64,000 nucleotides of DNA from Watersipora subatra (Eukaryota > Bryozoa > Gymnolaemata > Cheilostomatida > Watersiporidae). Below are positions 50,195 through 60,729 of the stretch, piece after piece. The notes below the pieces were generated by a model. The model searched no databases, had not been told where the DNA came from, and worked only from the letters and a program-made list of their open reading frames with translations. Position 1 is the first letter of the stretch; each line of letters starts with the position of its first letter. The DNA is taken from the NCBI RefSeq assembly GCF_963576615.1, contig NC_088708.1:55353196-55417195 (forward strand). Direction: 5' to 3'. Made by a program: the position numbers and the translations under genes.

Positions 50195-52182
50195 ACAATA
50201 GCATGATGTTGAACCTCAGCAACCTCTCCATGGTAGCACTTAGTGCTAGCCTGGAAAAGTTTTCCACCAATCCAGCACTACTAAGCAACACTCTCGTCGC
50301 TTTCTCACTGTGGTTGCAAACCTAAATCACCACATGCGAAGACAAAGTCAAGCCACCACGATTCTCAACTGTGATTAGGGAATTTGTTGCTTGGTTTACA
50401 TCATAGTTGGTAACATCTACGATGCTAGTGATACAATATTTACATTTCAGCTTTGGTGACCTAGCCAGCTACATAGCCAGCTGTAAAATAATCATTCTGT
50501 CTCATTTTTGACTTAAGACATACTTGCATACTCATCATATTTAGTCATGTTTAGTTCAGCATGATATTAGTCTATTTACCTAGCCAGGGTCTGGCTCTTT
50601 GAGTGGGTGGGCTGTTTGCCCCCCCCCCATTTCCTTTCTCCCTTCTCTCTTTTCCCTTCTCACTTCTTCTTTGGAAAAGGGGAAAGGAGAGAATAGGGAT
50701 AGGAGAGGGTGGCAAATAAAGCCCTGATGGCTCATGATTTGTGTGCAACAATTTATACCTTTTATAGTTTTAATCTAAGGTGGTTATCATATATTATCAC
50801 ATAATTGCTTTTGTTTACTGGATTATGTATCCAAGAAGGTTTTTATGTGAAAATAAACGTGATTTTGTCAAATTCTCCTCATAAGCTTCATTGTTACCAG
50901 CAGTGCAGTCAAGAGTGAGGTACAATACAATGACGTTACGTCATGCTATTTAAAGGTTGACTTGCAACAAAATTCACATTACAGTTATTTGGTATCAAAA
51001 GATTCGCCATGTCTTACTCTGTTGTGTAGTAGGTGCCAAATATGTGGGAATGTGAGTAAAAGCTCTTAAAAGCTCAAAAACGAACAGAAAATCGCAGCGA
51101 AACAACACCACCCTAGTTTGGATTCGTTTTTCAAAACGGCTAAAATGTGACGTATGTGTGGGAGATGGTTTATGTTTACACTTTCATGCATCTTTGATCG
51201 TCGAACTATATTCACAAATATACTTCACGCTTGCGATAAAAACCATGTCTATTGTTCTTACGCGTCTATTTTATCGGCATCGTAATGCTGCAACTTTGAG
51301 AACTGATATCTCAAAACATAGCATAAAAATATGTTTAATTTTTTAAACTTAGCTTGAACGATTGCATATCATCCTCTGATAAAAATGATGAGCCTTTTGG
51401 CTCGCTATGATGGTCGAAAAATGCTGTAGAAGTTGTTCATGCCATATGGCGGGAATTTTAAGTCACATGATCAAATAATGTTAGTTTCAGTTCAAGTTTG
51501 ATCTATCGCAAATAACAGATACGCTTTCTCGTATTAAACTTGTTAATTTCAATTTGTCATAATCTCTAACGCGCAACATCGTGTTTGTGCAGCTGGCAAG
51601 CTGAGAAGCACCTTTTTTCTTAGCCAAGAGCAGAGAAAAGACCAGACCTTCACCGGGCGTGGAGCAACTGAGTGAAGCTGGATCTGTCAAACTTTATTTA
51701 TTCGCCTGCTTAATCTTACCTTTGTTTTCGCCATTTCAAAGACGACATGTTTTCTAACCTGTTTGCATACTCCACATGCCACCAAAGCACGTGAGTAATT
51801 TATTTTTAAACCACTTGTATTAGTAGTAGTAACTCGGGTTATTTTCTAGTATTCTCCTAATACTACTGTATTAATCTATATTTAATATTACAATATTAAT
51901 GTCATTTAATTGCAATATGATATTATTAGTATTTTATCTTTTTAATTATGTGTATTATTCTTATTATAATAACAAAACTAATTCATACTGCATATCTATC
52001 TGTAAAACGTAATATATTAATCTATAATCGATAAAATAATGTTATAAGTTTCACGATTAATTTCGACAAATTTCTTAACCCCACTCACTTATAAATATGT
52101 TATATAAAATAGTTATTGTCATTTTCTGGTATCATCGTTAATCGCATATTAGTATTATTAGATGATTATTATTAGTATTAAA

Positions 52183-53537
52183 GGATGAAGAGTTTGTGCC
52201 AACCACTGAAGACTGGGAAGAGTTTGAGCGCTATGTTGGCCAGCGTCAAACACTCTCCAATTACATGTAAGATAGAGCTGAACTTAACCAAATTTGACAA
52301 AATATAAAGAATATCCATAGAGTTATTACTCACATTTTTATGTTTACAATATCATGGATTCTGATAAAGTTTTGTAAAATCTGTGTCATGATTGCATGGC
52401 TATATATTTATTCTTTTTCTGATCAAGCAAATATGATATAATAACAGGAAATGATGTTGTACAAATCTTATTGCAAGTCAACTATTGTGTTGTAATTTCA
52501 GACCCGAATCCTCCTTCAAAGAGGAAAAAATAATAGTAAGTGTGACATCACTCCAGCGACTATTTCACTGTCATGCCTGCGCCCTCCCCTGCTCATTCAT
52601 GATGGTGAGATAAGGTGGATGGGTAGAGTTCAAGGTTACATGTGCCTCCTGTCACCAATCGTACACTTGGGAAACAACTGCCAGGGTGAAAAGAGCTCAC
52701 GTCATCAACCCCCTGCTGGCAGCTGCATCACTCTTTTCTGGTGGATGCCTTACGCAGAACCTCCATTTTCTGTCGCTCCTGAACATGGCGATACCAAGCC
52801 ACAGCGTTTGCCTCTACCAACAAAGAGAATACTTACATGGTATGAGTGTTAATATTTACCCATAAATTTGGAAAATGTGAGTAATAGCTAGGCACACTAA
52901 TTGAATAACGACATTTAAAAACAATTTTTTTCTTGAAATGAAAATATGTCATTCTTCAAGCAAATAATATTATAATTTAAAATTCTGATTCTTCATCATA
53001 ATGTAGCACAAAAAGAGGGGAGAGGATTCTACATTCTAAGACTAATGATAATGATACAAATTAATCTTGTATAAAGAAGTTTTACAATATTTTACAGTGT
53101 ATTGCTGAGCAGTACACCCTGCATAACGAGGGATTGATGGCAGCAATCGATTGGGAGCTTGATTTAGCAGGTGACGGTAGATGCGATAGTCCGGGGCATT
53201 GCGCACTATACGGGGCCTACACTATGATAGATCAGAGCTGCTGTTTAATAGTCAGCAGCCATCTTGTCAAGGTAAAACTTTGACAGTTTTTACTTCACAG
53301 CCTGACAAAAACCCAAATTTTTTAGTAGTTATTAATACATAAACATGAAGTTGCTGATCTAGCTAAATAATTCATTCAAATAATGTGAAAGTGATTGTTG
53401 GTCGTAACTTTTTTACTTTGCAGTCAGCGGAGACCACTAGCTCTAACGCCATGGAGCTGGAAGGCGTCAAGCGATGCCAGTCCGATCTAATTTCCCACGG
53501 CCTGAGAGTGAGGTCCATTACAACGGATGTTGTTACA
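52183..53537 (+). pseudogene. Kolobok-like transposase, multi-exon and damaged
   Basis: Exon-like blocks: 52,183-52,267 (FVPTTEDWEEFERYVGQRQT, donor GTAAGA); 52,532-52,839 (a Cys-rich block with CHACALPC and CASCHQSYTW, then NPLLAAASLFSGG and FLSLLNMAI); 53,098-53,271 (GDGRCDSPGHCALYGAYTM); 53,424-53,537 (SAETTSSNAMELEGVKRC, GLRVRSITTD). The Asp-containing GDGRCDSPGH and SNAMELEG blocks are hallmarks of animal Kolobok-type transposases, which cut and paste at TTAA. A stop after FMMVR near 52,609 and an out-of-phase junction before 53,098 show decay. The sequence expected after ITTD is replaced by a ballast-domain segment. A possible first exon, MPPKH with donor GTGAGT, is at 51,776-51,790. 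Confidence 0.72.
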
Positions 53538-53703
53538 AAGGTTGTGTGCATACCACGAGCTTGTGTTTTGGCTTATGCCACAAATTCGTCGCGGTAAGCG
53601 ACGGCCTCTACCTGCCTGCTTGGTGTCTAAGATTCGGGCTCTTTTCCCACCAACGAATGATGAAGAAGAGTTTGCAGACTTGCAAACAAGATTTGCGGCA
53701 TAA
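53538..53703 (+). pseudogene. Inverted end of the ballast-like domain (plus strand)
   Basis: One plus-strand frame reads RLCAYHELVFWLMPQIRRG, then KRRPLPACLVSKIRALFPP, an acidic DEEEF segment, and stops at 53,701-53,703. Its first 45 bases (53,541-53,586) are repeated in inverse orientation at 53,691-53,735, where the minus-strand exon encodes the same LCAY-LVFW motif. It directly abuts the transposase exon that ends ITTD. Confidence 0.7.
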
Positions 53704-53735
53704 ACCAAAACACGAGATTGCGGTATGCACACAAC
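53541..53735. repeat. 45-bp inverted repeat within the ballast-like exon
   Basis: Arms 53,541-53,586 and 53,691-53,735 (GTTGTGTGCATACC and its complement GGTATGCACACAAC mark the outer ends) enclose about 105 bp. Confidence 0.85.
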
Positions 53736-54625
53736 CTTTTCCGAGCATTTGGCGATGGCTCTCCAAATGGGAATAGATTATCTACCAAAACAATTATCGA
53801 AAAACAATAATTGCTGATCATCAAAATAATCTCGATCTTTATATAATAAAATCATAAAACTAATACACTCTCTACTGTAGTAAGTGTACAAGCCAAATAT
53901 AACAATTCTTCTTGTGTTCCACGAGTTCAGAATATGTGTATTCAACCGATGCATTAAATGTGTAACACAAGAATTGTAGATAATGCATGACACATTAGCA
54001 TAGTTTTGGTGTTATTGGCATTAAATGAAAATCCAACTCAATATGATATCGCAGGTAATTATTCCACCCCAACTCAAGGGGTGCAGGCGCCACAAGTTCG
54101 TTCACACCAGGAGGCATATACAGGCATTCATGCTTCCCGCGGTCATGGAGACGATGCGCAAACTCAGCATCATGGCAGCACAAACATTCAGAAAGAGATG
54201 GCATGTCTTGGCAGCGCTTGCAGACACACCACTTTGTAGCCGGTGGTATTAGCTCCTAAAGAAATGAACAGATATGTCTATGCAACCATAGCTAATACAT
54301 CAGGTCGATATTATCCAACAGTATATCAGTGCAGCACTAGATTTAAATATTAAGATTGTTAATGTTGTCATTCGAGAAAAATTTGTAATTATTTTTTCGC
54401 AATATGAAGCAATAATTATCATCATTAAAATCATATACATGTATATAATAATAATATTCGTTCTATCACTCTCAAGCTAAAACTATTACTACTAGCTAGC
54501 TTGGCACATAAGAGCTGGCTAGTGGCGGTGCTTACTTGCTGGGAGGTTTGATTCTGTTGAGAATCTTCTTCAGATAGAGCGTCAGGCTCGAAACGCCAGG
54601 GTCTTAACTCTTCAGAGTTTGACAT
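53690..54625 (-). pseudogene. P2X7-ballast-like gene carried inside the Kolobok-like transposon
   Basis: Minus-strand exon 1 at 54,625-54,536 starts MSNSEELRPWRFEPDAL, followed by an acidic/Gln stretch and a GTAAGC donor. Exon 2 begins at 54,255 in the same phase after a TTTCTTTAG acceptor and reads KWCVCKRCQDMPSLSECLCC, then an acidic/His-rich segment (HDAEFAHRLHDRG). The W-C-x-C-x2-C-x2-M-P-x3-E-x2-C-C pattern is that of the zinc-binding cytoplasmic tail of P2X7 and its invertebrate relatives. Exon 3 (about 53,785-53,691) reads NARKRLCAYRNLVFWFMPQ. The last part of the domain is found inverted, on the plus strand, at 53,586-53,703. The exon 2 donor was not identified. There are no membrane segments, so it is a soluble ballast-type protein, not a receptor. 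Confidence 0.68.
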
Positions 54626-55350
54626 TTTTTATGATCGCAATTCGGACATGTACACATATGTTGAATAGTTGGACGGAATGGCCAAGCTGAAACTGTAAAG
54701 TAGCGAGCATCTATATTTGATACGAGGTTTTAGGTAAAACCCGAAGTGTTTGTCATAAACTATTGCTACGATAAGTTTGATATTGAGCTTTGTATTGGCA
54801 TTTCAATTCACGCGAGAACATCACGTGACAAGACAATAACCAAAATCCACAGATACGTCATCAAAATCAAGAGATTCCAATCTATAGCGGCTTTTTGTTT
54901 TTGAGCTTTTAAGAGCTTGTAATCACATTTCCACATATTTGGCACCTACCGCACAGCAGAGTAAGACATGGCAAATCTTTTGATACCAAATAACTGTAAT
55001 GTGAATTTTTTTGCAAGTCAACCTTTAAGTCTGACAAGGCAACCGATAGGAATAGCTATTATTGGCCAATCTAGGTTTATATATCTATGGTAGACATTTT
55101 TCAGATGATGGCAAGTTGCCAAACTTGACTAATATATCTGATAGAAAAGGTAAATGTTCAAGATATGGGAAGGACAGAAATGAAGCTCACCCTTGGAGTT
55201 ATTAATGAGGGTAGTACCAGCTCAGAAAAAGCTGTTTCACGAACAAAGGTACATGGTCGTAGGACCAGCTCCGCAGAGATGGCTCAGGGTAAGCCACAAC
55301 CTTTCCTGACTCAGGTAAGCAGCTTCCTTAATGAGGTTTAGTCATGTTTC

Positions 55351-55854
55351 ATGTCACATGAGGTTATCCTACAGCGTAAACATGCCTTTGCTGAACGCAG
55401 GTTCATGATAAAAGAGGAGTACAAGAGGGCTATTGCAGCTGTAGAAGTTGACGAGCACCAGCTCCAGCATGAGATTGAAAGTGATCAGGTGTTTAAGGCT
55501 GCCTTTACAAGCTTTGCTACCCTGCTGAAGGACGCTAAACTGCCTGCTACCCAGGCTAAGGAAAAGTCACCTACAAACAACCAGCTGTCTGTCGGCAGAG
55601 AGGCCCAATTGATTTCTCTCACCTCACATCAGGTAGGTGCAGAGAGGACTGCTTCGTCAGTAACCTGCTCTAGCCGCGAGGCTAGTAAGGCTCAGTCACA
55701 ATTACCTACAGTCAACCAGCTTTCTGTCGGCGGGGAGGCCCATTTGGCATCTCACACCTCAAAACAGTGCAGCTTCCCTGTTGAGAAGCTGCACTATTTT
55801 GCAGCTATCCTCTGCAGGTTCCGAGGATGTTATCCCGACAGCAACCTGCACTAG
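55351..55854 (+). CDS. Hypothetical charged open frame in the LTR element (possible gag/structural remnant)
   Basis: An open frame of 167 residues between the foldback insertion and the 3' LTR. Residues 1-60 are rich in Glu, Lys and Arg and probably helical (KHAFAERRFMIKEEYKRAI, EVDEHQLQHEIESDQ). The rest holds two imperfect copies of a segment with NQLSVGxEAxLxSxTS. Upstream plus-strand sequence (55,150-55,340) stays mostly open in nearby frames. I do not recognise the family. It could be a structural protein of the retrotransposon or a separate insert. There is no reverse transcriptase or integrase motif. Confidence 0.4.
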   Translation: MSHEVILQRKHAFAERRFMIKEEYKRAIAAVEVDEHQLQHEIESDQVFKAAFTSFATLLKDAKLPATQAKEKSPTNNQLSVGREAQLISLTSHQVGAERTASSVTCSSREASKAQSQLPTVNQLSVGGEAHLASHTSKQCSFPVEKLHYFAAILCRFRGCYPDSNLH

Positions 55855-56453
55855 CCGCAAAGCTAGCCATGCCAAAACAGGTGGCATGGTAGCTCAGGGA
55901 AAGACTTCTTGGACTAAAGCGATGGATGAGCAGGAGGCTCTGCTAAAGGATGAGACAGGCTCTGAGAAGAAGTGTATGGTCCACCTTCTTTATAATTCAG
56001 ATGATCCAATGATGTCGGTAAGATAGGTTTATCCTGATGCCTAATCAAGGCACGGGAGAAAGTAAAGACAGGAACAGATAATTACTCAGGACTACTTTTA
56101 TTTTAGAGCTGAAGATGACAGGTTAGGCTGGTGAGAGCTACTATGGCTTGGAGAGTACATGCATGTATTGGAGAGGATGACTCAACCCATACAGGCAAGG
56201 CCACTTTTGATTTTAGTATGTGCTAAGACCTGATTCACAAGCTACCCTCATGCTCATGTACCATTGCTAAGCTCTTGTTTACCACATTGGCAAGCTCACG
56301 ATGATCGCAGGCTCTATTAATGTGCCAAAGAATAGTATACACGCATGTCAGACACTGTGTCCAAAGCTCATTGCTTCCTAACATGATTGGTGGTAAAACC
56401 TATGTTTGAATCTCAATAGTTACAGTGCCTATGTTCAGGCTTAAAAGGGGGCA

Positions 56454-56682
56454 TGTTGTATATGCAGGCGTCTCTCGTGCGACAGACTATGTTACAGGAA
56501 CTTGTACTAAGGAAGCCAGATAGGCTTTAGAAGGCAAAAGCCTCTCAGGAGTTCAACCGGCTTGCAGGATTATGTAGTTTTCTAAGATTTTTTGGAGGTC
56601 TCCAAGTATATACATGTATATACAAGGGTTAATTGGAGAGGATTCTTCTTCTTGCTTCGAGTTTGTGAGTGCTTATAAAACA
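56454..56682 (+). repeat. 3' LTR
   Basis: Begins TGTTGTATATGCAGGCGTCT right after the polypurine tract and ends near CTTATAAAACA. Followed by CAGTT, the putative target duplication. It differs from the 5' LTR at many positions, so the insertion is old. Confidence 0.82.
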
Positions 56683-56689
56683 CAGTTAA

Positions 56690-58205
56690 GTATATTGTGA
56701 TATATGGTCTATTATTAACTCTCCATTCATCTACAAACTGGCAGGAATTATCTATAAAATAAAAGCAACATGGCATCACAACTTCTATTATTTGGTTCCA
56801 GCATTGCACAGCAAACTGCTAAGTGAAACATGACATCACTTGTCTGTTAACAGAAAATCGCAAGTTATTCGCAAATTTCGGCAAAATTAAATTGAGATTT
56901 TTGTTCTAATAGAGACTTCATAAACATAGCAGGCAGCAACATTGTGGTCGTAGAACTGGTATCGTTAATGTTATATTGATTCCAAAGCTACTAACTAGTT
57001 TAGTCATGAGGTGATGGCTGCTAATTGAATCTTTAATATGTAATGGTGACCACCCACACAGTTTTAAGTAAAATAAATTGCCTCTTCCCACCTTATTTTT
57101 GTTTGGAGATATCATGCTTGTTCTATTGGTTGGCAGTTTTTACTGATTTGCTTTTTCAAATGACCAAAAACTGCTAAGGCAATTGCCAAACTCAAAATAA
57201 CCCAGTTCTTGTAAATTCAGATAGCATTACTGAATAAAAATGTTGCTTGGATTAAAGCCAATCCTGCATTTAGAGAGTAATATTGATGTCAGCAGTTAAC
57301 CTACGCAGGTGGTTATTATAGTAAACAGAGTGAATAAACAAGATACATGTAAAGTAAAATGTTGATTAAGTGAAGTGTAAAGTGATTTTAAACACGACTA
57401 CTGTTGTTGCTAACAAGAAAACGCATCTGAAATGCTACACACACTTATGCTGGTATGAATGTCAGACATATGTATCCTTCCACATACATCAATGTACACT
57501 TAATAGCGACTAGAGTTATCACTAATGTCATTCTCATGACCACCAGGTTCAGCAGATTTTATATGGAATTTTTATAAGAATACGTCTTGGAAAAGCAGAG
57601 TATAAGCTAGGAATAGATCATGCTGCCATCAAATATACAAATTAAAGTTATTTAAAGCTGACAATAGAATATTTCTATAATGATTACGAATTAATAAACT
57701 GTTGAAGCTGAAAAGTTTTACATTATGAATATAATAAATGTGTTTCTATTTATGGTGAAAACATAACCAATAATCCAGTGAAATAACAATATTTTTAAGC
57801 GAAACATTCTGAAAGAAACAATCCTTAGTGAAGAGGAAAGAATTGTATGACAGAATTACAAGAAAGTTAGAATAATATAGTTAAATGAATGTTATGTCCC
57901 TTCAGATGACTTTTGAAGATTAGTCCAGAATGCCTGTCATTTCCATCATAAAGGGGCTAACTGCTTTCTCCAAAGTGTAGTAAACCTACAAACAATACAA
58001 ACAAACTATTACTATAGCTCTTAGGGTTGTAATGACTGGAATTATTACTATAGCTTTTATGATTATATAGGTCAGCTATTGCTTTTAGGGTTATAATAAA
58101 TTCAGCTATTGCTCTAGCTCTTAGGGTTACAATCCTGTCCATAATGGTATGAAAAACTTAGCCATCCTTACCTGAAAATTGGGATTCGTAACAATATACT
58201 CATAA
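56690..58205. other. 3' flank of the third cellulase copy
   Basis: No gene. It is the inverted partner of about 40,600-42,055, including the AACCCTAAGAGCTATAGC repeat at 57,995-58,140 in inverse orientation. Confidence 0.6.
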
Positions 58206-59645
58206 TCCCACTACCAAACACGACCAAAGTGATAGTTTGGGAGCTTTATGATAAATGCATATGTGCACACAACCCACGAAAATTATTCATCATCGGCCGT
58301 TACCAAACCCTTGTACCGAAATCCTATTAAAAAATTAACCTTTTTTGTGTAGAGTTGTTTAAGTATAATAATGATACAGAACACACATAAACTAATTTAA
58401 ATATTTTACCAAGTCTTTGAAAAGTTGAGACAATATCTTAAAACTTAACCATCTGATTGGATAATACATAACTAAACAGATTTATTTGGCCTAAAATCGC
58501 AATTAAAACTTGACAAGCCTTTTTTAATCAAAATTAAGACTGGCAAACAAAATTCCAATAAAGCTGTGCGACAGATAGTAGAACTATAATTAAGCCATGC
58601 GCAATTCGCCATTCTATGGCATAGTCCAATTGCGTAGAAATACTGAAAGGTAATCGTTTCTTTTTTGCCGATTTTATTATTCGATTTAATGATTCGATTT
58701 TATAAGATTATTATAAGATTTTGTTATAAGAACAATCATTCAAATTTAAAAGATCGAAGTATATAGTGACCGATGGTGTGCAATATGTTACTGTTATTAT
58801 TTTTCTAAAGATTTTATTGATGATATCGTGGCTGTGCCCAACATCGCAGTACTGCCAAGCTGTTTTCAATTTCTGCAAAATGATTCAATAAGCCTACATT
58901 TTTATAGATATACAGCTATTTCTATGACAACCAAATAAAATCTGTTTAAATTTTTAAATTCAGAAATCTAAATAGATATCCCAACTTCCTGATATTGGTT
59001 GCTATGACGTTTTGAAATGTAAATAAAATTGTTTACATTTCATTGGTTTTCGTTTCTCAAAATTTAACACCAGTTTTCTCAGAAATATGATTTTGCATTA
59101 AGGGTAAACGTGCATTCAGTTTATTGACCATAAAATCGGCTGTAATCAAACTGGAATCAACTTTTTTTTCAAAATAAGTGACAATCTTTTCCTTCTGGTA
59201 GTGTAGACAACTCTAAATCTCACACACCGGACAACCATGGTTTCTGTGACGTGACTCATTTTTTTTATTTTGCTCCAGTTTGCAAAAAACTTCCAGACAC
59301 ACTTGAATGCTAATGCTTGCTTTCTGTTACAGATACTGTCAAAGCCTTTCTACATTCAACACAACTAACTTTCAAACTGTGTATATTACACAGCAGCTTG
59401 ACATTTTACTTCTAATATTGCATTTCTCCTATTGCAGGGAGAGATATAAACATATAATCTTTTCCTTTCATTAATGCTGTTTGTTGTACATAACAAAACC
59501 CAGTACATTACCGCTACCATTGCAGTTCTCCTATTGCACTGCAGTGCCATTTGACTGCTAATATTGCATTTTTCAACCAGCAGTACCCTTTCTTTTTTCA
59601 ATATCACTTTGGTCATGGGCTGTGTGACACGGGAATTTCTGGTTA
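58206..59645 (-). mobile_element. Unclassified mobile element, copy 2 (Helitron-like insertion)
   Basis: An insert of about 1.44 kb in the right arm of repeat B. The left arm reads through as TTCATTTCTTAATATAATG (near 40,593-40,611). In minus orientation it starts CCAGAAATTCCCGTGTCACA and ends GTCGTGTTTGGTAGTGGGA, matching the ends and interior of the copy at 24,363-26,325. No clear target duplication is seen. The junction fits insertion between A and T, which together with the lack of inverted repeats is Helitron-like. No helicase was found. Confidence 0.65.
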
Positions 59646-60240
59646 TATTAGGAAATGAACTTTCTCAATGGTATGATAAGACACTTAAAACCAAGTTCCA
59701 TAAGCGTATTAGCTAAAAAAACATGCAATAATAAAGTATTACCCATAGCATAGTTGTTTAGTTAACTGATTAGTTAGTTGGCTACATAACTATGGGGACT
59801 GTAATTTATGTTTGTTCTTGACCTGTGTTCTGGGTAGGCCGCAAGCATACAATGCGAAACAATTACCAGTTATTCAACAGAGAAATTAATTTTAATAACA
59901 ATGAAATGTCAGTCTCGCAACCATCAAAATGTTCAGACATTGACCTTATTATACTTCCATTAACAGTATAGGAAGTAAACAGTAGTTCATTTTATGGTGC
60001 TGCTGGCAAACACCAAATAAACTTATCAACATAGGAAGGCAAACAGAAACAGAACGTGACAGAGATAAACGAATGCTTTGAACCATCGGGTTCACTCATA
60101 GCTATTGTATATCATTATTTTATATAAAACATTTTTATATGCTGAATGTGTAAATAAACTCACATAGTCAGTTTTTCAAGGAATGGTTGCATAAGATAGT
60201 GAACAGGTAAAAAAAAGATGGGCAGCTGTGCCAAAAAAAA

Positions 60241-60357
60241 CAAGTGACAGCAATGAGGTGACAGCAATGAGGTGAAAGCAATGAGGTGACAGCAATGAGG
60301 TGACAGCAATGAGGTGACAGCAATGAGGTGACTGCAATGAGGTGATAGCAATAATGT
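60241..60357. repeat. 14-bp minisatellite in the last exon of the third cellulase copy, about 8 units
   Basis: Units AATGAGGTGACAGC with rare changes. The complete gene has about two units (TTGCTGTCACCTCC) at the equivalent place, 39,978-40,010. A 14-bp period shifts the frame with each added unit. Confidence 0.92.
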
Positions 60358-60729
60358 ACCAAGGCACCACAGCTCCGTTGTGACTCGTATTGGTATAAAG
60401 TGTCCTCCGACCTGCAGAGCTACAAGTTTAAATAATATTCATGGGGATTCACATCTGTGCAACTCTTTTGTTGTATTGGCTAGAATTCCTACCTGCGAGG
60501 GCCCCAGTAAATCCGGCATTGTAATCACATGAAACTTCATTGCTTCTTAGTCATCTCTCTCATTTATATACAAATCGTTTGCATCTGGACCCCCAACTAA
60601 TGCCCCATAAAGAGTGTTAGGATTGTCAATGTCATCATTGAAGTTTTTCCAGTCACATGTGGCATCGTCTTCCGGCGGCGGACATGACCTATGTGAATGG
60701 TAACTGTGGTTACCATAAACAATTGACAC

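Larger units (their letters stand above)
50950..55028. mobile_element. Kolobok-like DNA transposon, about 4.07 kb, TTAA target site
   Basis: TTAA at 50,950-50,953 and 55,025-55,028 encloses a segment whose ends are inverted repeats beginning AGGTTGACTTGCAACAAAAT. The foldback left arm keeps the unoccupied site CAGACTTAAATAGCATG (48,273-48,289), so the TTAA duplication is seen directly. Inside are plus-strand transposase exons (52,183-53,535) and a minus-strand ballast-domain gene (about 54,625-53,690), convergent. Both show damage. Family is assigned from the TTAA site and transposase motifs known in Kolobok elements. Confidence 0.85.
48227..55089. mobile_element. Foldback (long inverted repeat) element with nested insertions
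   Basis: The left arm at 48,227-48,697 is inverted in 50,535-50,953, continued in 55,025-55,089. It starts CATAGATATATA and includes ACCTAGATTGGCCAATA, a pyrimidine/purine block (TTCTCTCTTTTCCCTT) and ACTAATATCATGTTGAACTA. The flanks GTTGACAT and GTAGACAT form a 7/8 match, suggesting an 8-bp target duplication as in hAT-type elements. The right arm is split by the Kolobok-like transposon, and the middle carries a MITE. No coding sequence of its own was seen, so it is non-autonomous. Confidence 0.78.
46418..56682 (+). mobile_element. Ty3-like LTR retrotransposon remnant hosting nested insertions
   Basis: Two direct repeats of about 230 bp start TG and end ACA (46,418-46,648 and 56,454-56,682). 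The flanks are GAGTT and CAGTT, a 5-bp target duplication with one mismatch. A candidate primer-binding site starts TGGCGTCATAGAC (46,649), and a polypurine tract AAAAGGGGGCA (56,443-56,453) precedes the 3' LTR. Inside are a decayed gag-like region, an aspartic protease and an unassigned charged open frame. No reverse transcriptase or integrase was found. The left arm of repeat B preserves the empty site near 42,045-42,060. Confidence 0.82.

Noticed and set aside
60168..60370. Overlapping minus-strand open frames rich in SLLSPHCCHL
   Set aside because: Period effect of the 14-bp minisatellite within the last exon of the broken cellulase copy.
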